A DNA stretch of 37,760 nucleotides from Actinomycetota bacterium (GTDB lineage Bacteria > Actinomycetota > Actinomycetes > Streptosporangiales > Streptosporangiaceae): positions 1 to 37,760 of the forward strand of contig JAJPIV010000002.1 of the NCBI GenBank assembly GCA_021324595.1, written 5' to 3'. Positions 1-7,746 of the stretch are shown here, one piece after another. The position numbers and the translations under genes were made by a program. Numbering within the stretch: the stretch's first letter is position 1; every line of letters starts with the position of its first letter. The notes below the pieces were generated by a model. It was not told the DNA's origin. It saw nothing but the letters and a program-made list of their open reading frames with translations, and made no database searches.

Positions 1-518
1 ACGTCGTAGTCGGCCGCCTGGATGAGCTTGAGCAGGATGTTCTCGACGTCCTCGCCGACGTAGCCCGCCTCGGTGAGCGCGGTGGCGTCGGCGATCGCGA
101 ACGGCACGTTCAGGAGGCGGGCGAGGGTCTGCGCGAGCAGGGTCTTGCCCGAGCCGGTCGGCCCGAGCAGCAGGATGTTCGACTTGGCGAGCTCGACCCC
201 GTCCTCGCCGGTGCGCTCGCCGCCCGACTGGATCCGCTTGTAGTGGTTGTAGACCGCGACGGACAGCGCCTTCTTGGCCTTCTCCTGCCCGATCACGTAG
301 GAGTCGAGGAACTCGTAGATCTCGCGCGGCTTGGGCAGGCTGTCCCACTTGACGTCGGAGGGCTCGGCCAGCTCCTCCTCGATGATCTCGTTGCACAGGT
401 CGATGCACTCGTCGCAGATGTACACGCCTGGGCCGGCGATCAGCTTCTTGACCTGCTTCTGGCTCTTGCCGCAGAAGGAGCACTTGAGAAGGTCAGCGCC
501 GTCGCCGATGCGTGCCAC
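1..518 (-). CDS. clpX: ClpX, ATP-dependent Clp protease ATP-binding subunit (5' part only)
   Basis: ClpX is the AAA+ unfoldase that feeds tagged substrates into the ClpP chamber in the cytoplasm. The GTG start is at 516-518 and the first 172 residues are visible; the rest lies beyond the left edge. The N-terminal zinc-binding domain has Cys13, Cys16, Cys35 and Cys38, followed by the linker and the AAA+ domain with Walker A GPTGSGKT encoded near 140-165. The stretch [13 protein letters not shown] after it is typical of ClpX. It lies downstream of clpP1-clpP2 on the same strand, with a 168-nt gap that contains a hairpin, so it may be transcribed partly from its own promoter. The identity is very secure; only the truncation by the window limits the call. 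Confidence 0.97.
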   Translation of the reverse strand, partial: MARIGDGADLLKCSFCGKSQKQVKKLIAGPGVYICDECIDLCNEIIEEELAEPSDVKWDSLPKPREIYEFLDSYVIGQEKAKKALSVAVYNHYKRIQSGGERTGEDGVELAKSNILLLGPTGSGKTLLAQTLARLLNVPFAIADATALTEAGYVGEDVENILLKLIQAADYD

Positions 519-583
519 CGCACTACTCCCTTTCCCTCCACCGCCCGGACGAGGAGCCGGGCCGTCGCCGGACCCGGTGCCGC

Positions 584-607
584 GCCCGGCCGCCGCTGCG
601 GCCGGGC
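584..607 (-). terminator. Hairpin between clpP2 and clpX
   Basis: A perfect 10-bp inverted repeat (584-593 and 598-607) with a 4-nt loop lies 80 nt after the clpP2 stop and 66 nt before the clpX start. There is no T-tract, as is usual for actinobacterial terminators. It may end part of the clpP1P2 transcript or attenuate read-through into clpX. The region is very GC-rich, so a chance stem is possible. Confidence 0.4.
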
Positions 608-686
608 CTCGACCCTACCGCGTCCGGGGCCCGCCCAGCAGCCTCCGGGCCGTCGCCACGCGCGGCGCGCCGACCGCGACGCGCGC

Positions 687-1313
687 TTAGGACGACACTA
701 CAACGGGCTGCCGCTTCACCATGGTGAGTACGTCATCGACCAGCCCGTACTCCTTGGCTTCCGCCGCGCTGAGGAACTTGTCCCGCTCGATGTCGCGGCG
801 AACCTGCTCCTCGGACCTGCCCGTGTGCTTGGCCAGGACCCGCTCCATCGCCTCGCGCATCCGCTGGATCTCCCTCGCCTGGATCTCCAGGTCAGTGGAC
901 TGGCCGTAGCCGCTCTCCATGGCCGGCTGGTGGATCAGCATCCGCGAGTTGGGCAGCGCCATCCGCTTGCCCTTGGTGCCGGCCGCCAGCAGCACCGCCG
1001 CCGCGGAGGCGGCCTGGCCCAGGCAGAACGTCTGGATGTCGGGCTTGACGTACTGCATCGTGTCGTAGATCGCCATCATCGAGGTGATCGAGCCGCCCGG
1101 GGAGTTGATGTACATGAGGATGTCCCGGTCCGGGTCCATCGACTCCAGCGTGATGAGCTGAGCCATGACGTCGTTGGCCGAGGCGTCGTCGATCTGCACG
1201 CCCAGGAAGATGATCCGCTCCTCGAACAGCTTGTTGTACGGGTTCATCTCCTTGATCCCGTACGGCGTCCGCTCGATGAACGACGGCAGCACGTACCGTG
1301 CCTGGAATGTCAT
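687..1313 (-). CDS. clpP2: ClpP2, ATP-dependent Clp protease proteolytic subunit
   Basis: This is a 208-residue serine peptidase of family S14, one of the two subunits of the actinobacterial ClpP1P2 tetradecamer. The catalytic triad is complete: Ser103 in GQAASAAA, His128 in MLIHQP and Asp178 in IERDKF, with the spacing found in E. coli ClpP. The start overlaps the clpP1 stop as ATGA, so the two are translationally coupled and should be made in equal amounts. The N-terminus begins close to the mature end, with a short propeptide at most. In Streptomyces and mycobacteria the paired subunits work with ClpX or ClpC1; clpX follows here. Confidence 0.97.
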   Translation of the reverse strand: MTFQARYVLPSFIERTPYGIKEMNPYNKLFEERIIFLGVQIDDASANDVMAQLITLESMDPDRDILMYINSPGGSITSMMAIYDTMQYVKPDIQTFCLGQAASAAAVLLAAGTKGKRMALPNSRMLIHQPAMESGYGQSTDLEIQAREIQRMREAMERVLAKHTGRSEEQVRRDIERDKFLSAAEAKEYGLVDDVLTMVKRQPVVVSS

Positions 1314-1954
1314 GAGACCGCACCCTCCGTGGGGACATCCTCGGCGTGGCGCACGACGTGGTCCACGAATCCGTACTCCCTCGCCTGCTCGGCGGTGAAC
1401 CAGCGGTCCCGGTCGGAGTCCCGCTCGATCTGCTCGACTGGCTGGCCGGTGTGCATCGCCGTGCGCTCGGCCAGGACGCGCTTGAGATACAGGATCTGCT
1501 CCGCCTGGATCCGGATGTCCGACGCGGTGCCGCCGATCCCCCCATGCGGCTGGTGCAGCATGATCTGCGCGTGCGGCATCGCGTACCGCTTGCCCTTGGT
1601 GCCCGCGCAGAGCAGGAACTGCCCCATGGATGCCGCCAGCCCCATCGCGTACGTGGCGACGTCGTTCGGCACGTACTGCATCACGTCGTAGATCGCCAGG
1701 CCGGCGCTCACCGAGCCGCCCGGGGAGTTGATGTAGATGCTGATGTCGCGCCTGGGATCCTCGGCGGCGAGCAGCACCAGCTCCGCGCAGATCCGGTTCG
1801 CGGTCTCGTCATCGATCTGCGAGCCGAGGAAGACGATGCGGTGCCGGAGCAGGCGCTGGAAGAGCTGGTCGCTCATCGGCAGCAGCGGCGGCGGCCCCTC
1901 CGCCGCGCTCGCGATCAGCCGCGCGGGCAGGCCCTCATCCTCCCACCTGGTCAC
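1310..1954 (-). CDS. clpP1: ClpP1, ATP-dependent Clp protease proteolytic subunit
   Basis: This 214-residue family S14 peptidase is the partner of ClpP2. Triad residues are Ser109 (GLAASMGQ), His134 (IMLHQP) and Asp183 (DSDRDRW). The open frame runs about 130 codons further upstream, but that part is low-complexity and Arg/Pro-rich. I chose the GTG at 1952-1954 because a GAGGAGG ribosome-binding site lies 9 nt before it and the protein then has the normal family length. Its upstream region contains a ClgR-type operator and a weak promoter, consistent with the ClgR-activated clpP1P2 operons described in Streptomyces and Corynebacterium. Confidence 0.96.
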   Translation of the reverse strand: MTRWEDEGLPARLIASAAEGPPPLLPMSDQLFQRLLRHRIVFLGSQIDDETANRICAELVLLAAEDPRRDISIYINSPGGSVSAGLAIYDVMQYVPNDVATYAMGLAASMGQFLLCAGTKGKRYAMPHAQIMLHQPHGGIGGTASDIRIQAEQILYLKRVLAERTAMHTGQPVEQIERDSDRDRWFTAEQAREYGFVDHVVRHAEDVPTEGAVS

Positions 1955-2379
1955 GCTGCCATGCCTCCTCACGTGGTCCGTCCGGTGCCGTCCGCTCGCC
2001 GGCGCCCGGCCCGCTCGCGGCCTGCCGGCCGGGCGCGGGCGAGGCGGTGACGGCTCGGTGTTTCTATGCTGCGACCCTAACCCGTCGGCGGAACTGCCAG
2101 GCCCGCCGCGGCGCCGTGTTCGCTCACGGCGCAGGGTCGCGAGGCGGCGGCACTGGACCGCCGTGTGTTCCGGCATCCTGCCGTGCTGTGGCACCTGGCT
2201 GCCCGGTGGCGCCACGTGCGCGGCCCGCCGTGGCCGGCCGCACCGCGCCGCCCAGGCCGGCGGTCCGCCGCCGCCCGGCGCGCCAGGCCGCGGTCCTCGA
2301 GCGCGGCGGCCCCGGATGGCAACCGGAGCTGCCGGACCCGGGATCACGGCACGCCGTGGCGGTGCCTCTGAAGAGTGCC
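1955..2379 (-). promoter_or_regulatory. clpP1P2 upstream region
   Basis: This 425-nt gap between the tig stop and the clpP1 start has no convincing gene. Read on the minus strand, it holds a ClgR-like operator at 2117-2134 and a TAGGGT hexamer (TANNNT-type -10) at 2074-2079. No good -35 lies 17-18 nt upstream of that hexamer, which fits activator dependence. The remainder (2140-2379) is extremely GC-rich, and I see no tig terminator that stands out. Short frames here lack family resemblance. Confidence 0.45.
2117..2134 (-). promoter_or_regulatory. Candidate ClgR operator
   Basis: TGTTCGCTCACGGCGCAG matches 17 of 18 positions of the Corynebacterium ClgR consensus WNNWCGCYNANRGCGWWS as I recall it, and also the Streptomyces-type GTTCGC-N5-GCG. 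It lies about 58 nt upstream of the start point implied by the -10 hexamer at 2074-2079, a normal activator position. The motif match is seen; binding is inferred. Confidence 0.6.
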
Positions 2380-3837
2380 CTAGGACCGCTTGGCGCCGCG
2401 CCGGCCTGAGCGGCCCCGGGTGGCCGGCTCAGGCTCCGGCGGCGAGCCGCTGGCCGCGCCGGGCTCACCCGCCTCGGCGCGTTCACCTTCCCGCTCTTCG
2501 CCCTCCGGTTCCCCGCCCTCCGGCTCGTCGCCGGAGCCGATGGTCACCCTCCTGCCCGACTGGTCGGTGACGGACGCCCGCCGGGCGACCAGGTCGGCGG
2601 CCTTCGAGCGCAGCACGTCGGCCACGACCGCGCCGATCTGCCCGGAATCGGTGATCTGGCGGGCGAACTGCTCGGGCGAGACGCCGTTGCTGAGCGCCAG
2701 CTGGGTCACGTACCTGCCCAGTTCCTCCTGGTCGGCCCGGAGGCCCTCCTGCTCGGCGATCTTGTCGAGGATGAACCGGGCCTTGATCGTGCGCCGGACC
2801 TCGTCGGCGATCTCCTTCTCCAGTTCCGCCTCGCCGATGCCGCGGCCCTGCAGGTACGCCTCCCTGGTCAGGCCGGCCCGCTGCAGGTCCTCCTCCAGCG
2901 ACTCGCGGCGGTGGGTGATCTCGTGCTCCACGAGCGCCTCCGGCAGGGGCATGTCGACCCGCTCGAGCAGCGCCTCGACCACCCGGTCCCGCGCCTGCCC
3001 GGCCTGGGCCGCCCGCCGCATCGCCTCAAGCTGGCGGCGGGTGCTCGCGCGCAGCTCGCCGACCGTGTTGAACTCGCTGGCCGACTGGGCGAACTCGTCG
3101 TCGAGCTCGGGCAGCTCCTTGACCTTGACGCTGCGGACCGTCACGGTCACGTCCGCCTGGCTGCCCGCGTGCTCTCCGCCGGCCAGCTCGGACCGGAACG
3201 TCCTGCTCTCCTGGGGCGCCATCCCGATCAGGGTGTCGTCCAGCCCGTCGAGGATCGCGCCGCTGCCCACCTCGTAGGAGATGCCGGTCGCCTGCGCGTC
3301 CGCGACCGGCGTGCCGTCCACCTCGGCGGACAGGTCGATCGACACGTAGTCTCCCGCCTCGGCGGGCCGCTCCACCGGGCGCAGCGTCGCGAATCGCTCG
3401 CGGAGCGAGCGCAGGTACTCCTCGACCTCGTCCGGGCTGACGTCGGCGTCATCGACCACGACCTGGAGCCCGGCGGCATCGGGAACCTCGAAGCTCGGCC
3501 GCACATCGACCTCGGCGGTGAACTCGATCTCCGTTCCGTCGTCCAGCCTGGTGATCTCCACGTCCGGCTGGCCGAGCACGGCCACGTGCGCCTCCTGGAC
3601 CGCCTTGGCGTACAGCCCCGGCACCGCGTCCTGGATGGCGTGCTCGAGCATCGTGTCCCTGCCGACCCGCTGGTCGAGGATCTGCCGGGGGACGTGGCCC
3701 GGCCGGAAGCCCGGAATCCGCACCTGCCGCGCGATCTGCCGGTAGGCCTGGTCCAGGCTGGGCTTGAGCTCATCGAACGGAACGCCGACCGTCAGTCGCA
3801 CACGGGTCGGGCTCAGTTCCTCGACGTCGGTCTTCAC
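2380..3837 (-). CDS. tig: Trigger factor (ribosome-associated chaperone)
   Basis: Trigger factor binds nascent chains at the ribosome exit tunnel and has a peptidyl-prolyl isomerase domain. The 485-residue product has the ribosome-binding signature [12 protein letters not shown] at about residues 43-54. The FKBP-like domain ([14 protein letters not shown] and onward) begins near 160, followed by the helical C-terminal arms. I chose GTG at 3835-3837, which has a GAGGAG site 10 nt upstream and yields the family start [17 protein letters not shown]. An ATG eight codons earlier is possible but would include the ribosome-binding site in the coding region. The last 50 residues form an acidic and then Arg-rich tail common in actinobacterial homologues. 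It precedes clpP1P2-clpX, the conserved actinobacterial order. Confidence 0.96.
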   Translation of the reverse strand: MKTDVEELSPTRVRLTVGVPFDELKPSLDQAYRQIARQVRIPGFRPGHVPRQILDQRVGRDTMLEHAIQDAVPGLYAKAVQEAHVAVLGQPDVEITRLDDGTEIEFTAEVDVRPSFEVPDAAGLQVVVDDADVSPDEVEEYLRSLRERFATLRPVERPAEAGDYVSIDLSAEVDGTPVADAQATGISYEVGSGAILDGLDDTLIGMAPQESRTFRSELAGGEHAGSQADVTVTVRSVKVKELPELDDEFAQSASEFNTVGELRASTRRQLEAMRRAAQAGQARDRVVEALLERVDMPLPEALVEHEITHRRESLEEDLQRAGLTREAYLQGRGIGEAELEKEIADEVRRTIKARFILDKIAEQEGLRADQEELGRYVTQLALSNGVSPEQFARQITDSGQIGAVVADVLRSKAADLVARRASVTDQSGRRVTIGSGDEPEGGEPEGEEREGERAEAGEPGAASGSPPEPEPATRGRSGRRGAKRS

Positions 3838-4208
3838 GACGTGGTCACTCCTCGGCTTCATCCGCGCCGGATCGGGGCGTCCCGCGGGTCGCGCGCGGCG
3901 ATGGGGCGGTGCTCGCGGCTACGGCGGCCAAGTCTATGGCCTTCGCGCCGGGCGCGGCGGCAGGCGGGCGGTGCGCGGCGCGGGACCTCCGGGGACGCCC
4001 CGGCCCCGCCGGCCGGCGTCAACGTGGCGCGCGGCCGGGCGGCGCGGTGGCCGGCGCCAGGTTCACCCGCGCCGGGTGGTGAGGGCGGTCGTGACTGCGG
4101 CCGATGATGGCGGGAACGGCACCGCGAACGGGGCTGCCGGCGAGGGGGCCGCCGGCGAGCGGCCGGAACGGGCGGCCCGGACAGCCAACCAGATCGGCGG
4201 GAGGGAAC
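3838..4208. promoter_or_regulatory. Divergent promoter region between tig and the DUF308 gene
   Basis: This 371-nt intergenic region separates two divergent genes. On the minus strand TAGACT (3931-3936) is a TANNNT-type -10 candidate for tig, and it lies in a small palindrome, GGCCA-N6-TGGCC. I see no convincing -35 and no gene. The remainder is low-complexity GC-rich DNA. Confidence 0.3.
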
Positions 4209-4904
4209 ATGACCTCATCGCACGCGGCACGGCAGCGGGAACCCGGCGCAGGCGCCGCCGGGTACGGCCCGGACGGCGGCCAACCCGGCGGGCCGGGCCG
4301 AATGCCCGGCGCGGACCTGGCGGCCGCCGCCTGGCCCGCGCTGCTGGCCGGCGCACTCGGCTGCGTGGTCGTCGGGATCCTGCTGCTGGCCTGGCCGAAG
4401 GCGACGCTGGCGATCGTCGCCGTGCTGATCGGCATCGCGCTGATCGTGGCCGGCCTGCAGCGGCTCATCCACGGGTTCGCCGACGCCGAGGCCGGGGGTG
4501 GCCGGCGGGTGGCGAGCGTGGTGATCGGACTGATCGCGATCCTGGTCGGGCTGTACGCGATCCGCCACTACCATCTCACGCTCACGGCCCTGGCGATCGT
4601 GATCGGCCTGTTCTGGGTGCTCAACGGGGTCTCCGACATCGCCGTCGGCCTGGCCGGCCCGGCGCCGGCCGGCCGCGGCCTCACCACGCTGGCTGGGGCG
4701 CTCAGCCTGGCCGCTGGGCTGATCGTGCTGTTCTGGCCGACCATCTCGCTGACGGTGCTCGTCGTCGTGATCGGGATCTGGCTGCTCATCGATGGCCTGA
4801 TCCTCGGGGCCATGGCCTTCGCCCTGCGCCGGGCGGGCCGCGGCCCCCGGGTCCTGTCCGGTCCGGGCGCCGCGGCCCCGGCCGGAGGCCGGGCCGGGGC
4901 GTGA
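4209..4904 (+). CDS. HdeD/DUF308 family membrane protein
   Basis: This is a 231-residue integral membrane protein. After a 35-residue Gly/Pro-rich cytoplasmic lead there are six hydrophobic segments at about 41-62, 65-84, 100-118, 123-148, 158-178 and 180-205. They form three repeated two-helix units, each with a WP or similar turn, as in the HdeD/DUF308 family. HdeD in enterobacteria is linked to acid resistance; the actinobacterial members have no proven role. The ATG at 4209 has GGGAGG 5-6 nt upstream; an ATG 35 codons earlier lacks a site. It is followed by another small membrane protein with a stress-type promoter, so an envelope-stress role is plausible but inferred. Confidence 0.85.
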   Translation: MTSSHAARQREPGAGAAGYGPDGGQPGGPGRMPGADLAAAAWPALLAGALGCVVVGILLLAWPKATLAIVAVLIGIALIVAGLQRLIHGFADAEAGGGRRVASVVIGLIAILVGLYAIRHYHLTLTALAIVIGLFWVLNGVSDIAVGLAGPAPAGRGLTTLAGALSLAAGLIVLFWPTISLTVLVVVIGIWLLIDGLILGAMAFALRRAGRGPRVLSGPGAAAPAGGRAGA

Positions 4905-4911
4905 AGATTTT

Positions 4912-4937
4912 GCGTTCCGTTGGCCGGGACAGGGTAT
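4912..4937 (+). promoter_or_regulatory. Sigma-B-like promoter upstream of the DUF7144 gene
   Basis: GCGT at 4912-4915 and GGGTAT at 4932-4937 are separated by 16 nt, matching the Streptomyces SigB/SigH-type consensus GNNT-N14-16-GGGTAY. It lies just after the DUF308 stop and would give a leader of about 100 nt before the ATG at 5044. The motif is seen; recognition by a stress sigma factor is inferred. Confidence 0.5.
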
Positions 4938-5043
4938 GAGGGGGGAGAGAACTCGCTGGCCGCCAGGGGGAAGCGCACAGGGCGCCTGCGGGCCAGGTCC
5001 GCGAACGCAAGGCTCACGGCAGCGAGAGAAGGGGGCGCTTGAC

Positions 5044-5553
5044 ATGAGCAATCCACAGGAGCGTCAGCCCGGTACGTCAGGGCCCACGATGGGGTACGAC
5101 CCCGGGCGCGCGCCCGAGCGCGAGTACCCGCAGCCGACCGCACGGTACGAGGGGGCTCACGAGCACCGGGCCGCGGTGGTGGGCCTCACCGCCCTGGCCG
5201 GAACGCTCATGCTCCTCGTCGGGCTGTGGAACATCGCGATCGGGATCGTGGCGCTCTCCAGGAGCCACATCTACGTGACCGCGCCCGTGGCGGGCTACAC
5301 GTTCCGGTGGAACCTGACCGGCTGGGGCTGGGCCGACATCGGCTTCGGCATCCTGGTCTTCGCCACCGGGCTGTCCGTGTTCCTCGGCATGGCCTGGGCT
5401 CGGTACCTGGGCGCGGTGCTCGCGGTGATCGGGGCGGTGGGGCACTTCCTGCTGCTGCCGTTCACCCCGATCTGGTCGATCCTCGTGATCGCCCTCTACG
5501 CCCTCGTGATCTGGGCGCTGCTCTACCCGCGGCAGGAGGCCAGGCAGTTCTAG
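5044..5553 (+). CDS. DUF7144 family membrane protein
   Basis: This is a 169-residue membrane protein. A hydrophilic 43-residue N-terminus rich in Pro, Gly and charged residues precedes four hydrophobic helices at about 44-71, 95-116, 118-137 and 142-162. The pattern GLWNIAIGIVAL, then GWGWADIGFGILVFATG, then a closing WALLYPR, is that of DUF7144 proteins common in actinomycetes. No biochemical function is known. The ATG at 5044 follows an AGAAGGGGG purine stretch; an in-frame upstream start is less likely because it would overlap the promoter. The gene ends 48 nt before a strong hairpin terminator, so it is probably monocistronic and stress-induced. Confidence 0.8.
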   Translation: MSNPQERQPGTSGPTMGYDPGRAPEREYPQPTARYEGAHEHRAAVVGLTALAGTLMLLVGLWNIAIGIVALSRSHIYVTAPVAGYTFRWNLTGWGWADIGFGILVFATGLSVFLGMAWARYLGAVLAVIGAVGHFLLLPFTPIWSILVIALYALVIWALLYPRQEARQF

Positions 5554-5601
5554 CGCGCGCCGGTCCCGGGGCATGCCACGCCCCCGGCCGGCGGCTCTCG
5601 G

Positions 5602-5638
5602 GCAAGCCCCGCCGCGGTGGCCCCGCGGCGGGGCTTGC
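5602..5638 (+). terminator. Strong hairpin terminator
   Basis: A perfect 16-bp inverted repeat (5602-5617 and 5623-5638) with a 5-nt loop lies 48 nt after the DUF7144 stop. It has no T-tract. Arms of this length and perfection are well above background even in GC-rich DNA. Confidence 0.8.
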
Positions 5639-5662
5639 GGCACGTCCTGCCGGCCCTGGGAG

Positions 5663-6472
5663 GTGGCAGCGCTGACCAGCCAGCAGCCAGCCGGACGGGG
5701 CCGAGGTCGCGGCGCCGGGCCGGGCTCGGGCGCCGGGCCGGGCTCGGGCGCCGGGCCGGGCTCGGGCGCCGGGCCGGCGCGCCGGGATCGGCGGGAGCCC
5801 GGCCAGCGCCGCAGGTACGGGCTGCTCCTGGCCGTCCTGATCGCCTCGTACCTGATCTCGGCGCTGGTCGGCGGGCGGGCCTCCCCGCTCACCGAGGTGA
5901 TCGGCGACACGCAGCTGGCGCTGTTCGCCGTGGCGGGACTGCTCGCGCTGCGCGTCTCCCCGCCGCGACGGCGCCCGGTGCGCACCGTCGCGGCAGCCAT
6001 TCTCGTCGCCTCGGCGATCGGGACCGTGATCGGCGTGCACCTGGGCGGCGACGCCGGGCGGGGTGCCGCCTCCGTGTGGACGGCCGCGCTGCTGCTGGTG
6101 ACCGTGACGCTCCTGGTGCGGCAGATCCTGTCGCATCCCAGCGTGACCGTGCAGAGCATCTACGGCGCGATCAGCGCGTACCTGCTCATCGGGCTCATGT
6201 TCGCCGCGTGCTACTCGGCCATGTACTTCCTGCACGGCCGGAGCTTCTTCTCCGGCGGCCAGCGGGGCACGGCGTCCGCCTTCCAGTACTTCAGCTTCAC
6301 CACGCTGACCACCCTGGGCTACGGCGACTTCACCGCGGCGACCAGCCTCGGGCGGGCAGTGGCGATGCTTGAGGCGATGACCGGCCAGATCTTCCTGGCC
6401 ACGCTCGTCGCGAAGCTGGTCGCCTCGTTCCGCCCGAGGCCGCGCGGTGACGGCGCCTCCCGCGACGGCTGA
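5663..6472 (+). CDS. Six-helix potassium channel family protein
   Basis: This is a putative K+-selective channel of about 266-269 residues. The selectivity-filter stretch is FTTLTTLGYGDF, coded around 6297-6330, between two final helices. Four further hydrophobic segments precede them, giving a six-helix layout without an Arg-rich voltage sensor. The N-terminus is low-complexity and carries four GAGPGS-type repeats. The start is uncertain: GTG at 5663 is the nearest standard codon, but the GGGAGG site at 5658-5663 is better placed for CTG at 5672. An ATG at 5573 would run through the terminator hairpin and is unlikely. No cytoplasmic RCK domain follows. Confidence 0.85.
   Translation: MAALTSQQPAGRGRGRGAGPGSGAGPGSGAGPGSGAGPARRDRREPGQRRRYGLLLAVLIASYLISALVGGRASPLTEVIGDTQLALFAVAGLLALRVSPPRRRPVRTVAAAILVASAIGTVIGVHLGGDAGRGAASVWTAALLLVTVTLLVRQILSHPSVTVQSIYGAISAYLLIGLMFAACYSAMYFLHGRSFFSGGQRGTASAFQYFSFTTLTTLGYGDFTAATSLGRAVAMLEAMTGQIFLATLVAKLVASFRPRPRGDGASRDG
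5711..5780 (+). repeat. 18-bp tandem repeat inside the channel gene
   Basis: Three identical 18-bp units (5711-5728, 5729-5746, 5747-5764) and a fourth partial unit encode GAGPGS repeats in the N-terminal cytoplasmic lead. The unit is GGCGCCGGGCCGGGCTCG. Such arrays change copy number by slippage without breaking the frame. Confidence 0.9.
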
Positions 6473-6482
6473 GAGCCGCGGC

Positions 6483-6506
6483 GCCGCCGGCCGGCCCACC
6501 GGCGGC
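6483..6506 (+). terminator. Hairpin terminator after the channel gene
   Basis: An 8-bp perfect inverted repeat (GCCGCCGG at 6483-6490, CCGGCGGC at 6499-6506) with an 8-nt loop lies 10 nt after the channel stop. Position and symmetry suggest a terminator without a T-tract. Confidence 0.5.
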
Positions 6507-6528
6507 CAAGGCGGCCTTGTGACCTGCT

Positions 6529-7443
6529 GTGAACGCCGCGATGATGCTGATATCGGCGAGCTCAGGATGGCTGATGGGCGGCATCCTCCGGATCGTGGCC
6601 AGCCTGACGGCGGGCAGGCCGCCGGGCTGCCTCGCCGCGGCGGGAGGGCTGGCCGGGATCACCGCTGGCCCGGGGACTGGCGCTGCCTCCGGCCCGCCCG
6701 GCGCCCACGGCCTGGCGCTGGCGGCGCTGGCGAGCTGGCTCATCACCGAAGGCCTCGGCGCCTACATGCTGGCGACCTGGATCGCCAGCGGCGGCCCGGG
6801 CAGGCACCGCGCCCGCCACCCCGGAGAGGTTCCGACTCCGGTGATCATCGGTCACGCCGGGCTCGCGTTCACCGGATTCGGCGTGTGGCTGGGCTTCGCC
6901 GCGACCGGCGCGAGGCCACTGCCCTGGCTGGCGCTCGCCTTCCTCACCCCCGCGATCGGGCTCGGGATCTCCACCGTGACCGTCTGGACGCCCTACCCGG
7001 CGCGCCGTGGCATCCGCGGCGCGCCTGCGGGCGGAACCGCGTCGCCGCGGACCCGGCCCCGGCCGGCGGGGCCGGCGGGCACGGCGCCGGCCGACCGCGC
7101 CTCCGGCCAACCGCTTCCGGGGCCGGCCGGCCGCCCCGCCGCGGACCCGCCCTCCGGGCACGGGCGGGACGGCGAGGTCAACGTGCCCGCGGAGCGGGAC
7201 GGGCTGGCACCCGGCGACTGGCCGTCGGGCATGATGACCTACGAGATGCTCACCCGGGCGCTTGCCGACCAGGAACTCACCGGCAGGCTGGTCGACGACC
7301 TGCTCGCCCGGATGCTCGCCGAGCCCGAGCCGCCGCCCCGCCAGCGGGCCTGGAACATCGCCCCGCTCGTGGCCGCCGGGCACGGGCTCAGCGCGTTCAT
7401 CACGTTCCTGCTCGCGCTGCTGGCGGCGATCGCCGCGTCCTGA
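6529..7443 (+). CDS. Uncharacterised multi-pass membrane protein
   Basis: I do not recognise this 304-residue product. The GTG start at 6529 is supported by continuous coding character, although no strong ribosome-binding site is seen. Hydrophobic segments lie near residues 5-25, 58-82, 105-122, 128-150 and 282-303. Between residues 155 and 215 is a Pro/Ala/Gly-rich linker. It is followed by a soluble segment (SGMMTYEMLTRALADQELTGRLVDDLLARML) and a final membrane anchor. The helices before the linker are short and Gly-rich. Neighbours are other small envelope proteins, each with its own terminator, so no operon partner informs the function. Confidence 0.7.
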   Translation: MNAAMMLISASSGWLMGGILRIVASLTAGRPPGCLAAAGGLAGITAGPGTGAASGPPGAHGLALAALASWLITEGLGAYMLATWIASGGPGRHRARHPGEVPTPVIIGHAGLAFTGFGVWLGFAATGARPLPWLALAFLTPAIGLGISTVTVWTPYPARRGIRGAPAGGTASPRTRPRPAGPAGTAPADRASGQPLPGPAGRPAADPPSGHGRDGEVNVPAERDGLAPGDWPSGMMTYEMLTRALADQELTGRLVDDLLARMLAEPEPPPRQRAWNIAPLVAAGHGLSAFITFLLALLAAIAAS

Positions 7444-7448
7444 CCGCG

Positions 7449-7471
7449 CCGGGCCGCGGGCGTGCGGCCGG
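7449..7471 (+). terminator. Hairpin after the unknown membrane protein
   Basis: CCGGGCCGC (7449-7457) pairs with GCGGCCGG (7464-7471) with one bulged base and a 6-nt loop, starting 5 nt after the stop. It is a plausible terminator and also separates this gene from the Crp-controlled promoter downstream. Confidence 0.45.
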
Positions 7472-7521
7472 TCGAAACGGACTCCGGACCCCGCCCCGGG
7501 CGGGACAGGCGGGACGCCAGT

Positions 7522-7537
7522 TGTGATTCGAGTCACA
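7522..7537 (+). promoter_or_regulatory. Perfect Crp-type operator
   Basis: TGTGA-TTCGAG-TCACA is an exact match to the palindromic Crp consensus TGTGA-N6-TCACA used by actinobacterial Crp as well as E. coli CRP. A possible -10 hexamer, CATGAT (7555-7560), would put the operator centre about 38 nt upstream of the start point, close to a class II activating position. It serves the secreted-protein gene starting at 7747. Confidence 0.7.
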
Positions 7538-7596
7538 GAATCGGATATCTCGGGCATGATCGCGCCGCGGCGTGCGTTCACGATGAGTAACCGATA

Positions 7597-7716
7597 GCAC
7601 CCAGGCGTGTGATGGTTGCCCCCCGCAACGCGGCGCCCTGACCCGCGTCACATCCGCGCATCACTGCCGCCCCGGTGCAGCTGGTCGGCCGGCAGTGTCC
7701 TGGGTCCCGCCGAGCG
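7597..7716 (+). ncRNA. Candidate structured 5' leader
   Basis: The leader between the Crp site and the TTG start contains nested complementary segments. ACCCAGG (7599-7605) pairs with CCTGGGT (7699-7705), and CACTGCCG (7662-7669) pairs with CGGCAGTG (7690-7697), one base inside the first. GTTGC/GCAAC form a hairpin at 7615-7629. GTGATG (7609-7614) can pair with CATCAC (7659-7664), which shares CAC with the 8-bp stem, so those two are mutually exclusive. ACGCGG (7628-7633) with CCGCGT (7643-7648) is a further option. This could be a riboswitch or structured leader. It could also be GC-rich coincidence, since an 8-bp match is expected fairly often in such DNA. Confidence 0.35.
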
Positions 7717-7746
7717 CTCCCACGCGCCCGACCCCGAGGTTCGATC

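Noticed and set aside
1310-2347. 345-residue ClpP1 with a long N-terminal extension
   Set aside because: The extension is low-complexity, and the GTG at 1952-1954 has an excellent ribosome-binding site and gives the normal family length.
5711-5780. Regular repeats as a CRISPR array
   Set aside because: The units are directly adjacent with no spacers and encode an in-frame GAGPGS repeat; no cas genes are present.
7597-7746. ydaO/c-di-AMP riboswitch in the secreted-protein leader
   Set aside because: I looked for the conserved core segments (GGGGUGAAUC-like and GGGCGAAUCCGUCAGC-like) and did not find them, so only an unnamed structured leader is proposed.
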